From Xanthobacteraceae bacterium (GTDB lineage Bacteria > Pseudomonadota > Alphaproteobacteria > Rhizobiales > Xanthobacteraceae), in contig JALHRD010000039.1 in the NCBI GenBank assembly GCA_022841625.1, positions 1 through 39,781 on the forward strand: a stretch of DNA of 39,781 nt, given 5' to 3'. The translations under genes and the position numbers were made by a program. Within the stretch, counting starts at the first letter, position 1. Each line of letters begins with the position of its first letter. Below, in pieces: positions 1 through 8,610 of this stretch. The notes under the pieces were generated by a model. The model saw nothing but the letters and a program-made list of their open reading frames with translations. It was not told the origin of the DNA and did not search any database.

Positions 1-111
1 CGAAAATGCTCCATTGCAAGTCCGTTAGATCGCCCCGACTCAATGCTGCCTCCTTCAGAAAGGCAGTCTTGAATCAAAACTCGATTCATCTGTCAAAAAC
101 CGTCAACACGG

Positions 112-259
112 CCTAGTGTTCTGGCCCATTTATTGGAATCCCAACAGCCTGCAACTGAGACTTAGCGGAGGCACGCGAAACATAGGTAGAATGCATCGGC
201 TTAACCCGATCGAAGAGGCTGTCGCGGTGGGGACCAATTGAATGAGTCAGAACACTAGG
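112..259. mobile_element. Short non-autonomous inverted-repeat element (MITE-like)
   Basis: A perfect 12-bp inverted repeat, CCTAGTGTTCTG, lies at 112-123 and again inverted at 248-259. Similarity continues inward for about 14 more bases with a few mismatches (CATT and TTGG blocks on both sides). The roughly 148-bp body has no open frame that could encode a transposase. The TA at 114-115 and 256-257 could be the duplicated TA target of the IS630/Tc1-mariner group; that family assignment is inference. It lies just beyond the 3' end of the minus-strand chemoreceptor-globin set and could also fold as a long hairpin in that transcript. Confidence 0.6.
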
Positions 260-274
260 GCGCAGCGGCCCTCC

Positions 275-547
275 TTAGCTTGAGCCTGGGCGGCGATTTG
301 GCAACGAGAAGCTTTGCCCGCTGGGTATTCCGGCAGAACTGATTTCGTACAGCAACTCCTTCCTCTCAGCGAAGGCCGCTCGTAATTCGGTGACCTGCCG
401 GTTGATGGCTTCTACATTTCGGACGATCTCCACCAGGTACAGTTCCAAAGCTTCTACACCTTCAAGTGGCATGAGCTGCCTTTGGGCAGTGGATTTGTCG
501 GGCAATATTCCTACCTTCGCCATAGCAATCACTGCCTCCTTTGCCAT
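275..547 (-). CDS. Small coiled-coil protein of unknown function
   Basis: A 90-residue protein that I do not recognise. The start chosen is the ATG giving MAKEAVIAMAKVG, because it begins 14 bp after the globin stop; an upstream in-frame ATG at 598 would add 17 residues and overlap the globin gene. Residues about 30-70 form a heptad-rich helix (EALELYLVEIVRNVEAINRQ and onward), so a short coiled coil or helical hairpin is likely. There are no membrane segments or cysteines. It is the last gene of a same-strand run behind a chemoreceptor and a globin, so it may be co-transcribed with them. No function can be assigned. Confidence 0.55.
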   Translation of the reverse strand: MAKEAVIAMAKVGILPDKSTAQRQLMPLEGVEALELYLVEIVRNVEAINRQVTELRAAFAERKELLYEISSAGIPSGQSFSLPNRRPGSS

Positions 548-560
548 TGACCGCTCAGGT

Positions 561-1004
561 TCAGCCCGATGCGACGACCTTGGTTTTGGCTCGATCATTA
601 GAATACGCGGCTTCTTTCATGACCTTTGCCAGCATTCGGAACGCTTCGACCCAGGCGTCGCACAGCTCCGGAGTAAATTGATCGCCGAGTCCCTTTTTGA
701 GCGTCCGAAGCAACGCGTTGCCTACGTAGGTATAATGAATTGGCATCACACCATAGCTCACGTGTTTCACGGCAAGCACTTGGGCGGGACCAACGATTTT
801 CGATGGTGCATGCAATGATCGAATAGTCATACCAAGGGCTGTCAAGAGCTTCTTGTGCTGCTCACGCATATCGCCCTTGAACATCCGCCGTAATGATGGA
901 TCGATGGCAAACAGCTCGGAGTAAAATAGCTCCGCTACGGGCTCCCCCATTGCGGCAACCTTCTCGAAGCTCTGCTGTACCAATGCGACGTCTTTCGCGT
1001 TCAC
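561..1004 (-). CDS. Single-domain bacterial haemoglobin (Vitreoscilla type)
   Basis: A 147-residue globin of the flavohaemoglobin/VHb branch. The proximal haem ligand (F8) is His81 in the VKHVSYGV motif, the distal E7 residue is Gln49 (EQHKKL), and Tyr28 sits at the B10 position, as in Vitreoscilla haemoglobin. No FAD/NAD reductase domain follows, so this is a stand-alone globin expected to bind O2 or NO in the cytoplasm. The GTG at 1004 is preferred because GGAGG lies 5 nt upstream; a GTG at 1016 would add four residues and lacks such a site. It follows the chemoreceptor stop by about 50 bp on the same strand. Co-transcription with an aerotaxis-like receptor suggests a role in gas sensing or oxygen buffering, but this is inferred from context only. 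Confidence 0.88.
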   Translation of the reverse strand: MNAKDVALVQQSFEKVAAMGEPVAELFYSELFAIDPSLRRMFKGDMREQHKKLLTALGMTIRSLHAPSKIVGPAQVLAVKHVSYGVMPIHYTYVGNALLRTLKKGLGDQFTPELCDAWVEAFRMLAKVMKEAAYSNDRAKTKVVASG

Positions 1005-1055
1005 ATTTACCTCCACATGCCTGTTCCTGGCTCAAGGATGACCCAGAACGATGGT

Positions 1056-3290
1056 CTAGAATTCCTTCCAATCCTGATCGGCGTTGACCGCAGTCGCGAG
1101 CGCCGCCTGCATCCGCCTCGCCGGTCCGCTGCCATTGCTCCCGGCGGCGGCCCGCCTGGGCGCGGCGGCCAGCAGCCGCTTCGGCGCGGCGGCCGTGCCT
1201 CTCGCCGGAGCGGTTGCCGCAGGCGCCCTCGCCGTATCGCCGGCGGCAACCCCCGCAGATTCGTCGAGCCGGAAGAAGCCGACTCGCTCCTCCATCACCT
1301 TCGCCTGCTCTTCCAGTGTCTTGGCCGTGGCTGCGTTCTCCTCAACCAGCGCCGAGTTCTGCTGCGTCACCTCGTCCATCTGCGTCAAGGCCTTGTTGAC
1401 CTGCTCGATGCCGGTGGATTGCTCGATGCTGGCCGACGCGATATCCGACACGATCTTGGCGACCGCCTTGATCGATTCGACGATTTCCTTGAGCGAGGAG
1501 CCGGTCCGGTTGACGAGATCGACGCCGTCCTTGACGTGTGCGGAACTGGTGGTGATCAGGTCCTTGATGTCCTTGGCGGCCTGTGAGGAGCGCTGCGCCA
1601 GACTGCGCACCTCGGTCGCCACCACCGCGAAGCCGCGACCGGCCTCCCCAGCGCGCGCCGCCTCGACCGCGGCATTGAGCGCCAGTAGATTGGTCTGCCG
1701 CGCGATTTCGTCGATCACCCCGATGATATCGGAGATCTTGCGCGAGGACTCCTCGATCTTCGCCATTGCGGCCACCGCTTCGACCACCACCTCGCCGCCG
1801 CGGTTGGCGACGTCACGCGTGCCGGCAGCCGACTGATTGGCGGCTTCCGCACTCTCGGCGTTCTTCTTCACCGTGGCAGAAATCTCTTCCATCGAGGCCG
1901 AGGTTTCCTCCAGGCTGGCGGCCTGTTCCTCGGTACGTTGCGAGAGGTCTGTGGAGCTGGTGGAGATTTCGGCCGACGCACTGGTGACCTCGCGCGCCGC
2001 AGTCCTGATCTCGGAGACGGTCGAGCCGATTCGCTCCGCCATGGAATTGGCGTCGCTTTTGAGCTGGCCGAACATGCCTTGATAGTCGGCAGCGATACGC
2101 TGTGTCAGATCGCCCTGGGCAAGCGCGCCCAGCATGTCGACCAAGTCTTGCAATACGTTGGCGGTGTTCTCGCACAGGCCGTTCAGCGCGGTGGCGAGAT
2201 TGAGCATGAAGCCCTTCTTGCCCTCGAGCGGCACGCGCTGGGAGAAATCGCCGGCAACGGCGGCCTGCACGACGCCGTTGACTTCCACTTCGACCCTTTT
2301 TTCGGCCGTCTGGTCCTTCCACTCGACGGTCGTGCCAAGGCGGTTGCCATCCTTGCCGACGATCGGCGAGACTACCAGGTTGAAACTGAGCCCCGCGAGC
2401 GCGAGATCGGTCTGGAAGGGGCTGCTCAGCTTGTCGAGCATGCCGCGCTGATGCGCTGGATTCTTATGGAAGATGTCAATGCACGCGCCGACCAATTTCT
2501 TGGAATCGAAGGCCGGCAGCAGCTTGCGGAGATCGCTCTCGTTCCTCCGCATCATTTCCAACATCGTCTCGTTCATGTAGACGATCTTATAGTTTTCGTC
2601 GGCAACCATGATGTTGGTCTGGCAGGTGTCAAGCGCGGAGCGGACACGGAGCGCCGCCTCCTCTGCTGCCTTTGCGGCGGTTTCGTTCTTCCACTCAACG
2701 ACTGTGCCTTGGCGCCGTCCGTTCGCACCTATGATCGGCGTTACGACCAGATGGAAGCTCAGGCCGGCGACCGTGATATCCGTCTCAATTGTTGTGGTAA
2801 GGACATCGAGGATGCGCCGCTGGTGCGCGGGGTTCTTGTGAAAGATGTCGATGCACGAGCCGATCAACTTTTTGGAATCGAGGGATGGTATCTCCTTGCG
2901 AAGATCAGCCTCAGCTGCTTGCAGCATTTCGAGCATGGCATTGTTCATGTAGACGATAACGTAGTTCTCATCGGCAACCATCACGTTGGTCTTGCACGTA
3001 TCGAGGGCGGAGCGAATACGGAGATCTTCCAGCCCCGCAGTTTGGTGATGACCGCTCGCGCCGGAGCGGAGGAACAAGATCGCAGCGAAAGCCATCGCCA
3101 CAACCGCGCCTAAGCCCAAGCCAGAGGCGAGCACAGGCTGGCCATATAGGAATGCAACAGAGGCGGTGAGCATTAGGCCCAAGCCGGCTATGAGCGCCGC
3201 ATAAGCGAAGATTGTTCCACGTCCGTGATTCCCGCGAGCACCGACCGGGGCTGGGTCACGATGTGTGGATCGATATGTGGCATTGCTCAT
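1056..3290 (-). CDS. Methyl-accepting chemotaxis protein with tandem PAS domains
   Basis: A 744-residue chemoreceptor. Two hydrophobic segments (about 27-49 and 53-75) are separated by only a few residues, so there is no periplasmic ligand domain and sensing must be internal. Two PAS domains follow (about 88-200 and 215-325). They are clear duplicates: both carry [17 protein letters not shown] and [14 protein letters not shown]-like segments (about 335-440) precede the signalling domain, whose hairpin tip reads [20 protein letters not shown]. After a low-complexity Ala/Pro-rich tail the protein ends in DWKEF, resembling the C-terminal pentapeptide that tethers CheR/CheB. The ATG at 3290 has AAGGAG 7 nt upstream. 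Redox, oxygen or haem sensing is typical of PAS receptors, but no cofactor can be read with certainty here. Confidence 0.95.
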   Translation of the reverse strand: MSNATYRSTHRDPAPVGARGNHGRGTIFAYAALIAGLGLMLTASVAFLYGQPVLASGLGLGAVVAMAFAAILFLRSGASGHHQTAGLEDLRIRSALDTCKTNVMVADENYVIVYMNNAMLEMLQAAEADLRKEIPSLDSKKLIGSCIDIFHKNPAHQRRILDVLTTTIETDITVAGLSFHLVVTPIIGANGRRQGTVVEWKNETAAKAAEEAALRVRSALDTCQTNIMVADENYKIVYMNETMLEMMRRNESDLRKLLPAFDSKKLVGACIDIFHKNPAHQRGMLDKLSSPFQTDLALAGLSFNLVVSPIVGKDGNRLGTTVEWKDQTAEKRVEVEVNGVVQAAVAGDFSQRVPLEGKKGFMLNLATALNGLCENTANVLQDLVDMLGALAQGDLTQRIAADYQGMFGQLKSDANSMAERIGSTVSEIRTAAREVTSASAEISTSSTDLSQRTEEQAASLEETSASMEEISATVKKNAESAEAANQSAAGTRDVANRGGEVVVEAVAAMAKIEESSRKISDIIGVIDEIARQTNLLALNAAVEAARAGEAGRGFAVVATEVRSLAQRSSQAAKDIKDLITTSSAHVKDGVDLVNRTGSSLKEIVESIKAVAKIVSDIASASIEQSTGIEQVNKALTQMDEVTQQNSALVEENAATAKTLEEQAKVMEERVGFFRLDESAGVAAGDTARAPAATAPARGTAAAPKRLLAAAPRRAAAGSNGSGPARRMQAALATAVNADQDWKEF

Positions 3291-4025
3291 GTTGTCTCTC
3301 CTTAGGGGGCACGAGGTGTGGCGTTTTCGATTGGCTGATAACGGGCCTATTCAATGTATTGCGGTGCTCTCCGCAGAATCGCGTGTCGGCAAGTCGGGCG
3401 GTTTGACCAATCAATCAGCGCGATCACAGCGTGTTTGATTGTCACCAGCCCAGCGAGGGGGCATCGAAGCCCATCGATTGCGCCACGTCCGGCGCCGCCC
3501 CAAATTGCCGGATTGGCCTCTTCAGGTGCGGGGGCCGACGGTACCGTCTGTGTCGTGCTCATAGCCGGATAAGCATCCAAGTCGCGTCTCGCCTCACCCG
3601 CAGAAAGCTTCGTTCATCAGGACATCGCGAGGTCGGCAGAAACGACATCGAGAAGCGGATCGACCCGCTAAGTCCAAGGTCACCTTCGACCAGTCCCGAG
3701 AAGAACTCTTTCGAGTAAAACAAGTACAAAGTAAGCCAAACTTCTTAATATTCGGTTAGTATTAAATATTAGGGCATTTCCATTACTATAATATACTTTG
3801 TTGAAATAGTTCATTGAACCAAGTCATAGATTCGGTTCGGGACCCGTAGATCAAACCGTTAGTCCCGCTGACCCGACGCGGCGACCATATCCGTCCGATC
3901 CGGCTCGGCCGTTTATCCGTTTGCATGCAAGTTCGTGCAGCGAAGGCGCAGCACGGTGCTTGTCGAATGCGCCGCACATGTTCTCGGCAGCATCACGTCC
4001 GTAATTAATTTACTAATTCTTCGTA
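3291..4025. other. Gene-poor 735-bp intergenic region, AT-rich in its centre
   Basis: No convincing gene. Short open frames exist on both strands (for example 3347-3580 minus and 3354-3572 plus), but they overlap each other, lack good ribosome-binding sites and match nothing I recognise. About 3715-3830 is strikingly AT-rich for this genome (runs such as TAATATT, TATTAAATATTA and TATAATATAC), which fits promoter DNA or a foreign insertion. The promoter of the chemoreceptor set should lie in this region. Confidence 0.6.
3745..3759. promoter_or_regulatory. CtrA-like site (TTAA-N7-TTAG)
   Basis: TTAA, seven bases, then TTAG is one mismatch from the alphaproteobacterial CtrA box TTAA-N7-TTAA. 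CtrA commonly controls motility and chemotaxis genes. The site is about 455 bp upstream of the chemoreceptor start and lies in AT-rich DNA, where such a match can occur by chance. Confidence 0.2.
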
Positions 4026-4634
4026 GTGATTAGGACGCTGGAGGCTGCCTTGCGAATCGAACTCCGCAATGAAATCTCTGCCCGGAAAAGTCTTGTCACG
4101 CACGAAGTCCAGCGGGCGCGTGCACTGGGGCCGATGCTCGACCCGGTGTGTTGCTCTCATTGCCCAGACTACAATCGATCAATCGGTTGTCATCGCGATT
4201 GCTCTGCGGCGCCGCGACGACTGTCCAGCGAAGGCGCGAGCAGTCCGGTGGAGCCGCTGGTCGCACCGCTGATATTCGAATTGAAGAAGCTTGGCGTGTT
4301 CCATCCGTGCTGGTCGTGCGAAGGGCACACTGACCAGGCAGGCAATCTATGGAAAATTCCGCGCATCTGGTTCTATTCCGATTCGGTCGTCCACATTCGC
4401 GCCCTGGCCGATGCGATCGATCGGCTGTTCAACACGCGCCGGCTTTTGGCGCGCTGGCACGTCGTCCTGACGCATTCCGACGCAGACAATCCCGATACAA
4501 CCTTTAGCTTGGAGCCGGATCCGGCTGCTGAGAACCCCTTAGGCAGGCTCCAGGGCGACTTGCGCACTTTAGCCGACGAGTTGGATCGGCATTTCTGGCA
4601 TGCGTGTGACGCTTTGGCAGCCCAGGCGCGATGA
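4026..4634 (+). CDS. Cysteine-rich conserved hypothetical protein
   Basis: A 202-residue protein with a GTG start. I do not recognise the family. It has two Cys clusters: Cys42, Cys43, Cys46, Cys55 and Cys59 (VCCSHCPDYN then GCHRDC), and CWSCEGH at 95-101, so a structural zinc site or an iron-sulfur cluster is plausible. The second half (IPRIWFYSDSVVHIRALADA, RWHVVLTHSD) looks like an alpha/beta fold. There is no signal peptide or membrane segment. Upstream is the AT-rich gene-poor stretch; downstream, after 6 bp, is a degenerate fragment of an oxidoreductase gene. Both flanks suggest a rearranged locus. Confidence 0.6.
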   Translation: MIRTLEAALRIELRNEISARKSLVTHEVQRARALGPMLDPVCCSHCPDYNRSIGCHRDCSAAPRRLSSEGASSPVEPLVAPLIFELKKLGVFHPCWSCEGHTDQAGNLWKIPRIWFYSDSVVHIRALADAIDRLFNTRRLLARWHVVLTHSDADNPDTTFSLEPDPAAENPLGRLQGDLRTLADELDRHFWHACDALAAQAR

Positions 4635-4640
4635 GTGCTT

Positions 4641-4840
4641 CCGGAGTTTCATTTCGTCGATTTGATGATCCCGATCCCGAATTCCGTGAGTATTTCAGGA
4701 GGTCATCGACTACGGCCTCTATAGCGGGGCAATGTCGCGGTTCACCGGCGCCTGGACTGCGCTCAAATGCATGCCCCTGACGGTCGAGACCACGGGGGGT
4801 GGTCGACGACAGCCTCGATCGCGTCAAAATTGTCGTCCCG
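4641..4840 (+). pseudogene. Frameshifted fragment of an indolepyruvate:ferredoxin oxidoreductase gene
   Basis: About 200 bp on the plus strand match an internal part of the intact oxidoreductase gene, which is on the minus strand (counterpart near 7725-7922). Translation in shifting frames gives EFHFVDLMIPI, then IDYGLYSGAMSRFTGAWTAL, then SLDRVKIV. The intact gene has EFHFVDLMIPI, IDYGLYGWAMSRYTGAWAAL and SLDRVKIV. There is one +1 shift near 4670-4685 and another near 4797. The fragment points toward the intact gene's 3' end and is too diverged for a recent copy, so it is probably the remnant of a decayed paralogue or an old inverted duplication. Confidence 0.8.
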
Positions 4841-4886
4841 CCGCGCCCGCCAGCCTGGGGCCCCGGCCGGTAGCCACCGCGCATCC

Positions 4887-7800
4887 CTACTCCGCCGCCT
4901 TCATCACCGGCGAAACGCCAGCGCGGAACTGCGCCAACAGCGCCGCCTCGTCGGCCTTGGCGGCGGCGAGATGACGCGCCTTGACATGGCCGAAGCCGCG
5001 GATTTTTTCCGGGATCGCGGCGAGGCCAATTGCGACGGCATGATTGTTCGGCGTGAGCTTGGCCCGCAGCTCGTCGAGCATGGCTTCATAGTCGGCAATC
5101 AGCCGCCGTTCGCCGCGGCGCTCCGCGGTGCGGCCGAACGGATCGAACGCGGTGCCGCGCAGGAATTTCAACCGCGCCAACAGCCCGAACGCGCGCAGCA
5201 TCCAGGGGCCGAATGTAAGCTTGCGCGGCGCGCCGGTGGCGGGATCGCGCCTTGCTAACAACGGAGGAGCAAGATGAAACTGAAAACGCAATTTGCCGTC
5301 GAACGTGGCGGCGGCCTGGCGCAGAAATTCGCCGTCACTGTAGAGCCGCGCCACCTCGTATTCGTCCTTATAGGCCATGAGCTTGAACAGATTGCGCGCG
5401 ACCGCCTCGGCAAGCCCGCATTTGCCGGGCGCCCGGCCCGCTTCCGCCGCCCGCGCCTGCTCCACCCGTGAGCGATAGCGCGCGGCATAGGCGGCGTCCT
5501 GATAGACCGCGAGATCGGCGACGCGGCGCGCCAGCATCTCCTCAAAGCTCTGCGACAACCGGCGCGCGTCGGTCGCGTCCTGTGGCTCGGGGATATTGAG
5601 CGCGTCGAGCGCCTTCGGATCGAACGCAATGCGCCGGCCCCAGCGGAACGCCGATGTGTTCATCGCCACCGCTTCGCCATTGAGTTCAATCGCGCGCTCG
5701 ATCGATGCCGCCGACAACGGCAGCGCGCCGACCTGATAGGCATAGCCGAGCATCACCATATTGGCCGCGATCGACTGCCCCGCCACCGCGTTGGCGATGC
5801 GCGCCGCGTTGAAGAAATAGTAATTCTGGTCGCCGACCGCGGCCGCGATCGCGCGCTTGAGCCGTTCGGTCGGCAGCGAATAGTCGGCATCACGGGTGAA
5901 TTCGCCGGGCAGAACCTCGGCGGTGTTCACGACCACCGTGCTCTTGCCGGGCGTGACCGCCGCCAGCACTTTCTTGTTGCCCGCCACCACGATGTCGCCG
6001 CCAAGCACGAGGTCGGCGCCGCGCGCGGCCACCCGGATGGCGTGGATATCCTCCGGCCGCTCGGCAATGCGCACATGGCTCTGCACCGCGCCGCCCTTCT
6101 GCGCGAGCCCGGCCATGTCGAGCACGCCGACGCCCTTGCCTTCAAGATGCGCCGCCATGCCGATCAACGCGCCGACCGTGACCACGCCGGTACCGCCGAC
6201 GCCGGTGATGATGATGTCGTAAGTGAGCCCGAGCGCCGGCAGCGTCGGCTGCGGCAGCGCCACCCCCCCATTGGACAATTCCGCAACCGCCGCCTTCTTC
6301 GGCGTCGCGCCGCTGACCGTCACGAAGGACGGGCAGAAACCCTTGAGGCAGGAGAAATCCTTGTTGCAGCTCGACTGGTCGATGGTGCGCTTGCGACCCC
6401 ATTCGGTTTCAAGCGGCTGCACCGACACGCAGTTCGACTGCACGCCGCAATCGCCGCAGCCTTCGCAGACGCGCTCGTTGATCAAGACCCGCTTGTCGGG
6501 ATCGGGGAACGTGCCGCGCTTGCGGCGGCGGCGTTTCTCGGCGGCGCAGGTCTGATCGTAGATCATCACGGTGCAGCCCGGGACCGCTGCCAGTTCGCGC
6601 TGCACCGGGTCGATTTCATCACGATGATGGATGCTCACGCCGTCGGGCCACCCCCTCCCTGCCCTCCCCCGCAAGCGGGGGAGGGTAAGGGTGGGGGCAT
6701 ATTTCTCCGGTTCGTCAGAGACAATGACGACGCGACGCGCGCCCTCCGCCGCCACTTGGCGCGCGACCCGCGGCACCGTGAGGCCGCCGTCGTTCATCTG
6801 CCCGCCGGTCATCGCCACGGCGTCATTGAACAGAATCTTGTAGGTGATGTTGGTGCCGGCGGCGATCGCGGCGCGGATCGCCATCGAGCCGGAGTGATTG
6901 TAGGTGCCGTCCCCGATATTCTGGAACACATGCGCGCGCTTGGAGAACGGCGCCTCGCCGATCCAGTTGGCGCCCTCGCCGCCCATCTGGGTGAAGCCCA
7001 GCGTGTCGCGGTTCATCCACTGCACCATGTAGTGGCAGCCGATGCCGGCATAGGCGCGCATGCCCTTGGGCACCACGGTCGAGGAATTGTGCGGACAGCC
7101 CGAGCAGAAATACGGAATGCGGGTGGCGATGTCGGTGGTCTCGGCCAGCACGCGTTGCGCTTCCTTAAGCCGCGCGACCTGGGCGGCGAGCTGTTCATTG
7201 GGGCTGCGCGCCAACAGTCGCTCGCCGATGCAAATTGCTATTTCATTGGGATCGAGCGCGCCCTTCTGCGGAAACAGCCAGTTGCCGCGCTCGTCGCGCT
7301 TGCCGATGCAAGTGGGCTGATTGAGCGTGCCGTAAAGCTCCTCGCGCACCTGCACCTCAACCAGCGATCGCTTTTCCTCGACCACGATAATGAGTTCGAG
7401 CCCCTGCGCGAATTCGGCGAGCTCGCGCTGGCTCAAGGGATAGGGACATGCGACTTTATAAATCCGCAAGCCGAGATCGTTGGCGCGCACCTCGTCGATG
7501 CCCAATTCGTCGAGCGCCTGGCGCACGTCGAGATAGGATTTGCCCAGCGTGATGACGCCAATGCGGGGATTGCGGCCGCCCGACGTGATGTATTTGTTGA
7601 GCTTGTTGGCGCGCACAAACGCGATCATGGCGTCGCGCTTATAATCGGTGAGCCGCGCCTCCATGCCAAGGATGGTGTCGCCGAGACGGATGTTGAGCCC
7701 GCCCTCCGGCATTGCGAAGTCGTCGGGGAGGACGATCTTGACGCGATCGAGGCTGCCATCGACCACCGCGGTGGTCTCCACCGTCTCGTGCATGCATTTG

Positions 7801-8396
7801 AGCGCGGCCCAGGCGCCGGTGTAGCGCGACATCGCCCAACCATAGAGACCGTAATCGATGATCTCCTGAATGCCCGCCGGATTGAGGATTGGGATCATCA
7901 GATCGACAAAATGAAATTCCGACTGGTGCGCGGTGGTGGACGATTCAGCGGTGTGATCGTCGCCCATCAGCGCCAGCACGCCGCCATGCTTGGAGGTGCC
8001 GGCGAAATTAGCGTGGCGGAACACGTCGCCACAGCGGTCGACGCCGGGGCCCTTGCCATACCAAAGACCAAACACGCCGTCGTACTTGCCCTCGCCGCGC
8101 AGCTCGGCCTGCTGCGTGCCCCACAGCGCGGTGGCGGCGAGTTCCTCATTGATGCCGGCTTGGAACACGACATCGGACGGCTTGAGCCAGGCCTTGGCGC
8201 GCTGGAACTGCTGGTCGAGGCCGCCGAGCGGCGAGCCGCGATAGCCGGTGACATAGCCCGCGGTGTTCAGCCCCGCGCGCCGGTCGCGCTCCTTCTGCAT
8301 CAGCGTGAGCCGCACCAATGCCTGAAAGCCGGTCACGAAGATCCGGCTCTTGCCCAGGTCGTATTTGTCGTCGAGCGTGACGTGATTGAGCGCCAT
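4887..8396 (-). CDS. Indolepyruvate:ferredoxin oxidoreductase, fused subunits
   Basis: A 1169-residue single-chain 2-oxoacid:acceptor oxidoreductase. It is expected to oxidise aryl pyruvates from aromatic amino-acid transamination (indolepyruvate, phenylpyruvate) to acyl-CoA. The N-terminal pyrimidine-binding domain begins ALVRLTLMQKERD. The thiamine-diphosphate motif GDGTYNHSG is near residue 495. A Cys-rich [4Fe-4S] region (CEGCGDCGVQSNC, then CNKDFSCLKGFC) spans about 640-690, and the gamma-type domain starts at GVGGTGVVTVGAL near 730. The ATG at 8396 has GGAGG 7 nt upstream; the open frame extends 35 codons further without support. Residues about 566-582 (YAPTLTLPRLRGRAGRGWPD) are encoded by a palindromic repeat inserted in frame. 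A decayed partial copy lies just past the stop. The gene is divergent from the M24-fold gene. Confidence 0.93.
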   Translation of the reverse strand: MALNHVTLDDKYDLGKSRIFVTGFQALVRLTLMQKERDRRAGLNTAGYVTGYRGSPLGGLDQQFQRAKAWLKPSDVVFQAGINEELAATALWGTQQAELRGEGKYDGVFGLWYGKGPGVDRCGDVFRHANFAGTSKHGGVLALMGDDHTAESSTTAHQSEFHFVDLMIPILNPAGIQEIIDYGLYGWAMSRYTGAWAALKCMHETVETTAVVDGSLDRVKIVLPDDFAMPEGGLNIRLGDTILGMEARLTDYKRDAMIAFVRANKLNKYITSGGRNPRIGVITLGKSYLDVRQALDELGIDEVRANDLGLRIYKVACPYPLSQRELAEFAQGLELIIVVEEKRSLVEVQVREELYGTLNQPTCIGKRDERGNWLFPQKGALDPNEIAICIGERLLARSPNEQLAAQVARLKEAQRVLAETTDIATRIPYFCSGCPHNSSTVVPKGMRAYAGIGCHYMVQWMNRDTLGFTQMGGEGANWIGEAPFSKRAHVFQNIGDGTYNHSGSMAIRAAIAAGTNITYKILFNDAVAMTGGQMNDGGLTVPRVARQVAAEGARRVVIVSDEPEKYAPTLTLPRLRGRAGRGWPDGVSIHHRDEIDPVQRELAAVPGCTVMIYDQTCAAEKRRRRKRGTFPDPDKRVLINERVCEGCGDCGVQSNCVSVQPLETEWGRKRTIDQSSCNKDFSCLKGFCPSFVTVSGATPKKAAVAELSNGGVALPQPTLPALGLTYDIIITGVGGTGVVTVGALIGMAAHLEGKGVGVLDMAGLAQKGGAVQSHVRIAERPEDIHAIRVAARGADLVLGGDIVVAGNKKVLAAVTPGKSTVVVNTAEVLPGEFTRDADYSLPTERLKRAIAAAVGDQNYYFFNAARIANAVAGQSIAANMVMLGYAYQVGALPLSAASIERAIELNGEAVAMNTSAFRWGRRIAFDPKALDALNIPEPQDATDARRLSQSFEEMLARRVADLAVYQDAAYAARYRSRVEQARAAEAGRAPGKCGLAEAVARNLFKLMAYKDEYEVARLYSDGEFLRQAAATFDGKLRFQFHLAPPLLARRDPATGAPRKLTFGPWMLRAFGLLARLKFLRGTAFDPFGRTAERRGERRLIADYEAMLDELRAKLTPNNHAVAIGLAAIPEKIRGFGHVKARHLAAAKADEAALLAQFRAGVSPVMKAAE
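6645..6700. repeat. Palindromic repeat inserted in frame in the oxidoreductase gene
   Basis: The core is a perfect inverted repeat with 11-bp arms, CCCTCCCCCGC at 6662-6672 and GCGGGGGAGGG at 6675-6685, around AA. Outer C-rich and G-rich arms extend the hairpin. The element is translated as part of the enzyme (PTLTLPRLRGRAGRGW), in a loop before IHHRDE. Its composition and core resemble the repeats bounding the DUF559 gene at 10745 and 11216. Confidence 0.85.
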
Positions 8397-8514
8397 CGCG
8401 CGGCCTCCGCCGGTAGTTTGCCCCCGCGACGCGAATGCGGACAAGGACCTCGCCAGCCCCAAACACATAATTGGCGCGCCGCCGAACGGCAATGCTAACA
8501 AGTTGCGCAGGGTG

Positions 8515-8572
8515 GTAGCCCGGCTTGAGCGCGGCGAAGGCCGGGGCGCCTATCCCGGATGTCGCTGCCGCG
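8515..8572. repeat. REP-like palindromic sequence in the divergent intergenic region
   Basis: The segment starting GTAGCCCGGC can pair its AGCCCGGC with GCCGGGGC about 20 bp later, and then continues to CTATCCCGGATG. It resembles the common extragenic repeats of rhizobia that begin TAGCCCGGAT. It lies in the 214-bp gap between the divergent oxidoreductase and M24-fold genes, where their promoters must also be. I could not identify the promoters. Confidence 0.45.
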
Positions 8573-8610
8573 CCATTCGGGCTACGATCTGCGACAGTCC
8601 GGAGAAAACA

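Noticed and set aside
6042-8498. Long plus-strand open frame antisense to the oxidoreductase gene
   Set aside because: Shadow of a well-supported enzyme gene, with no recognisable domain and no ribosome-binding site.
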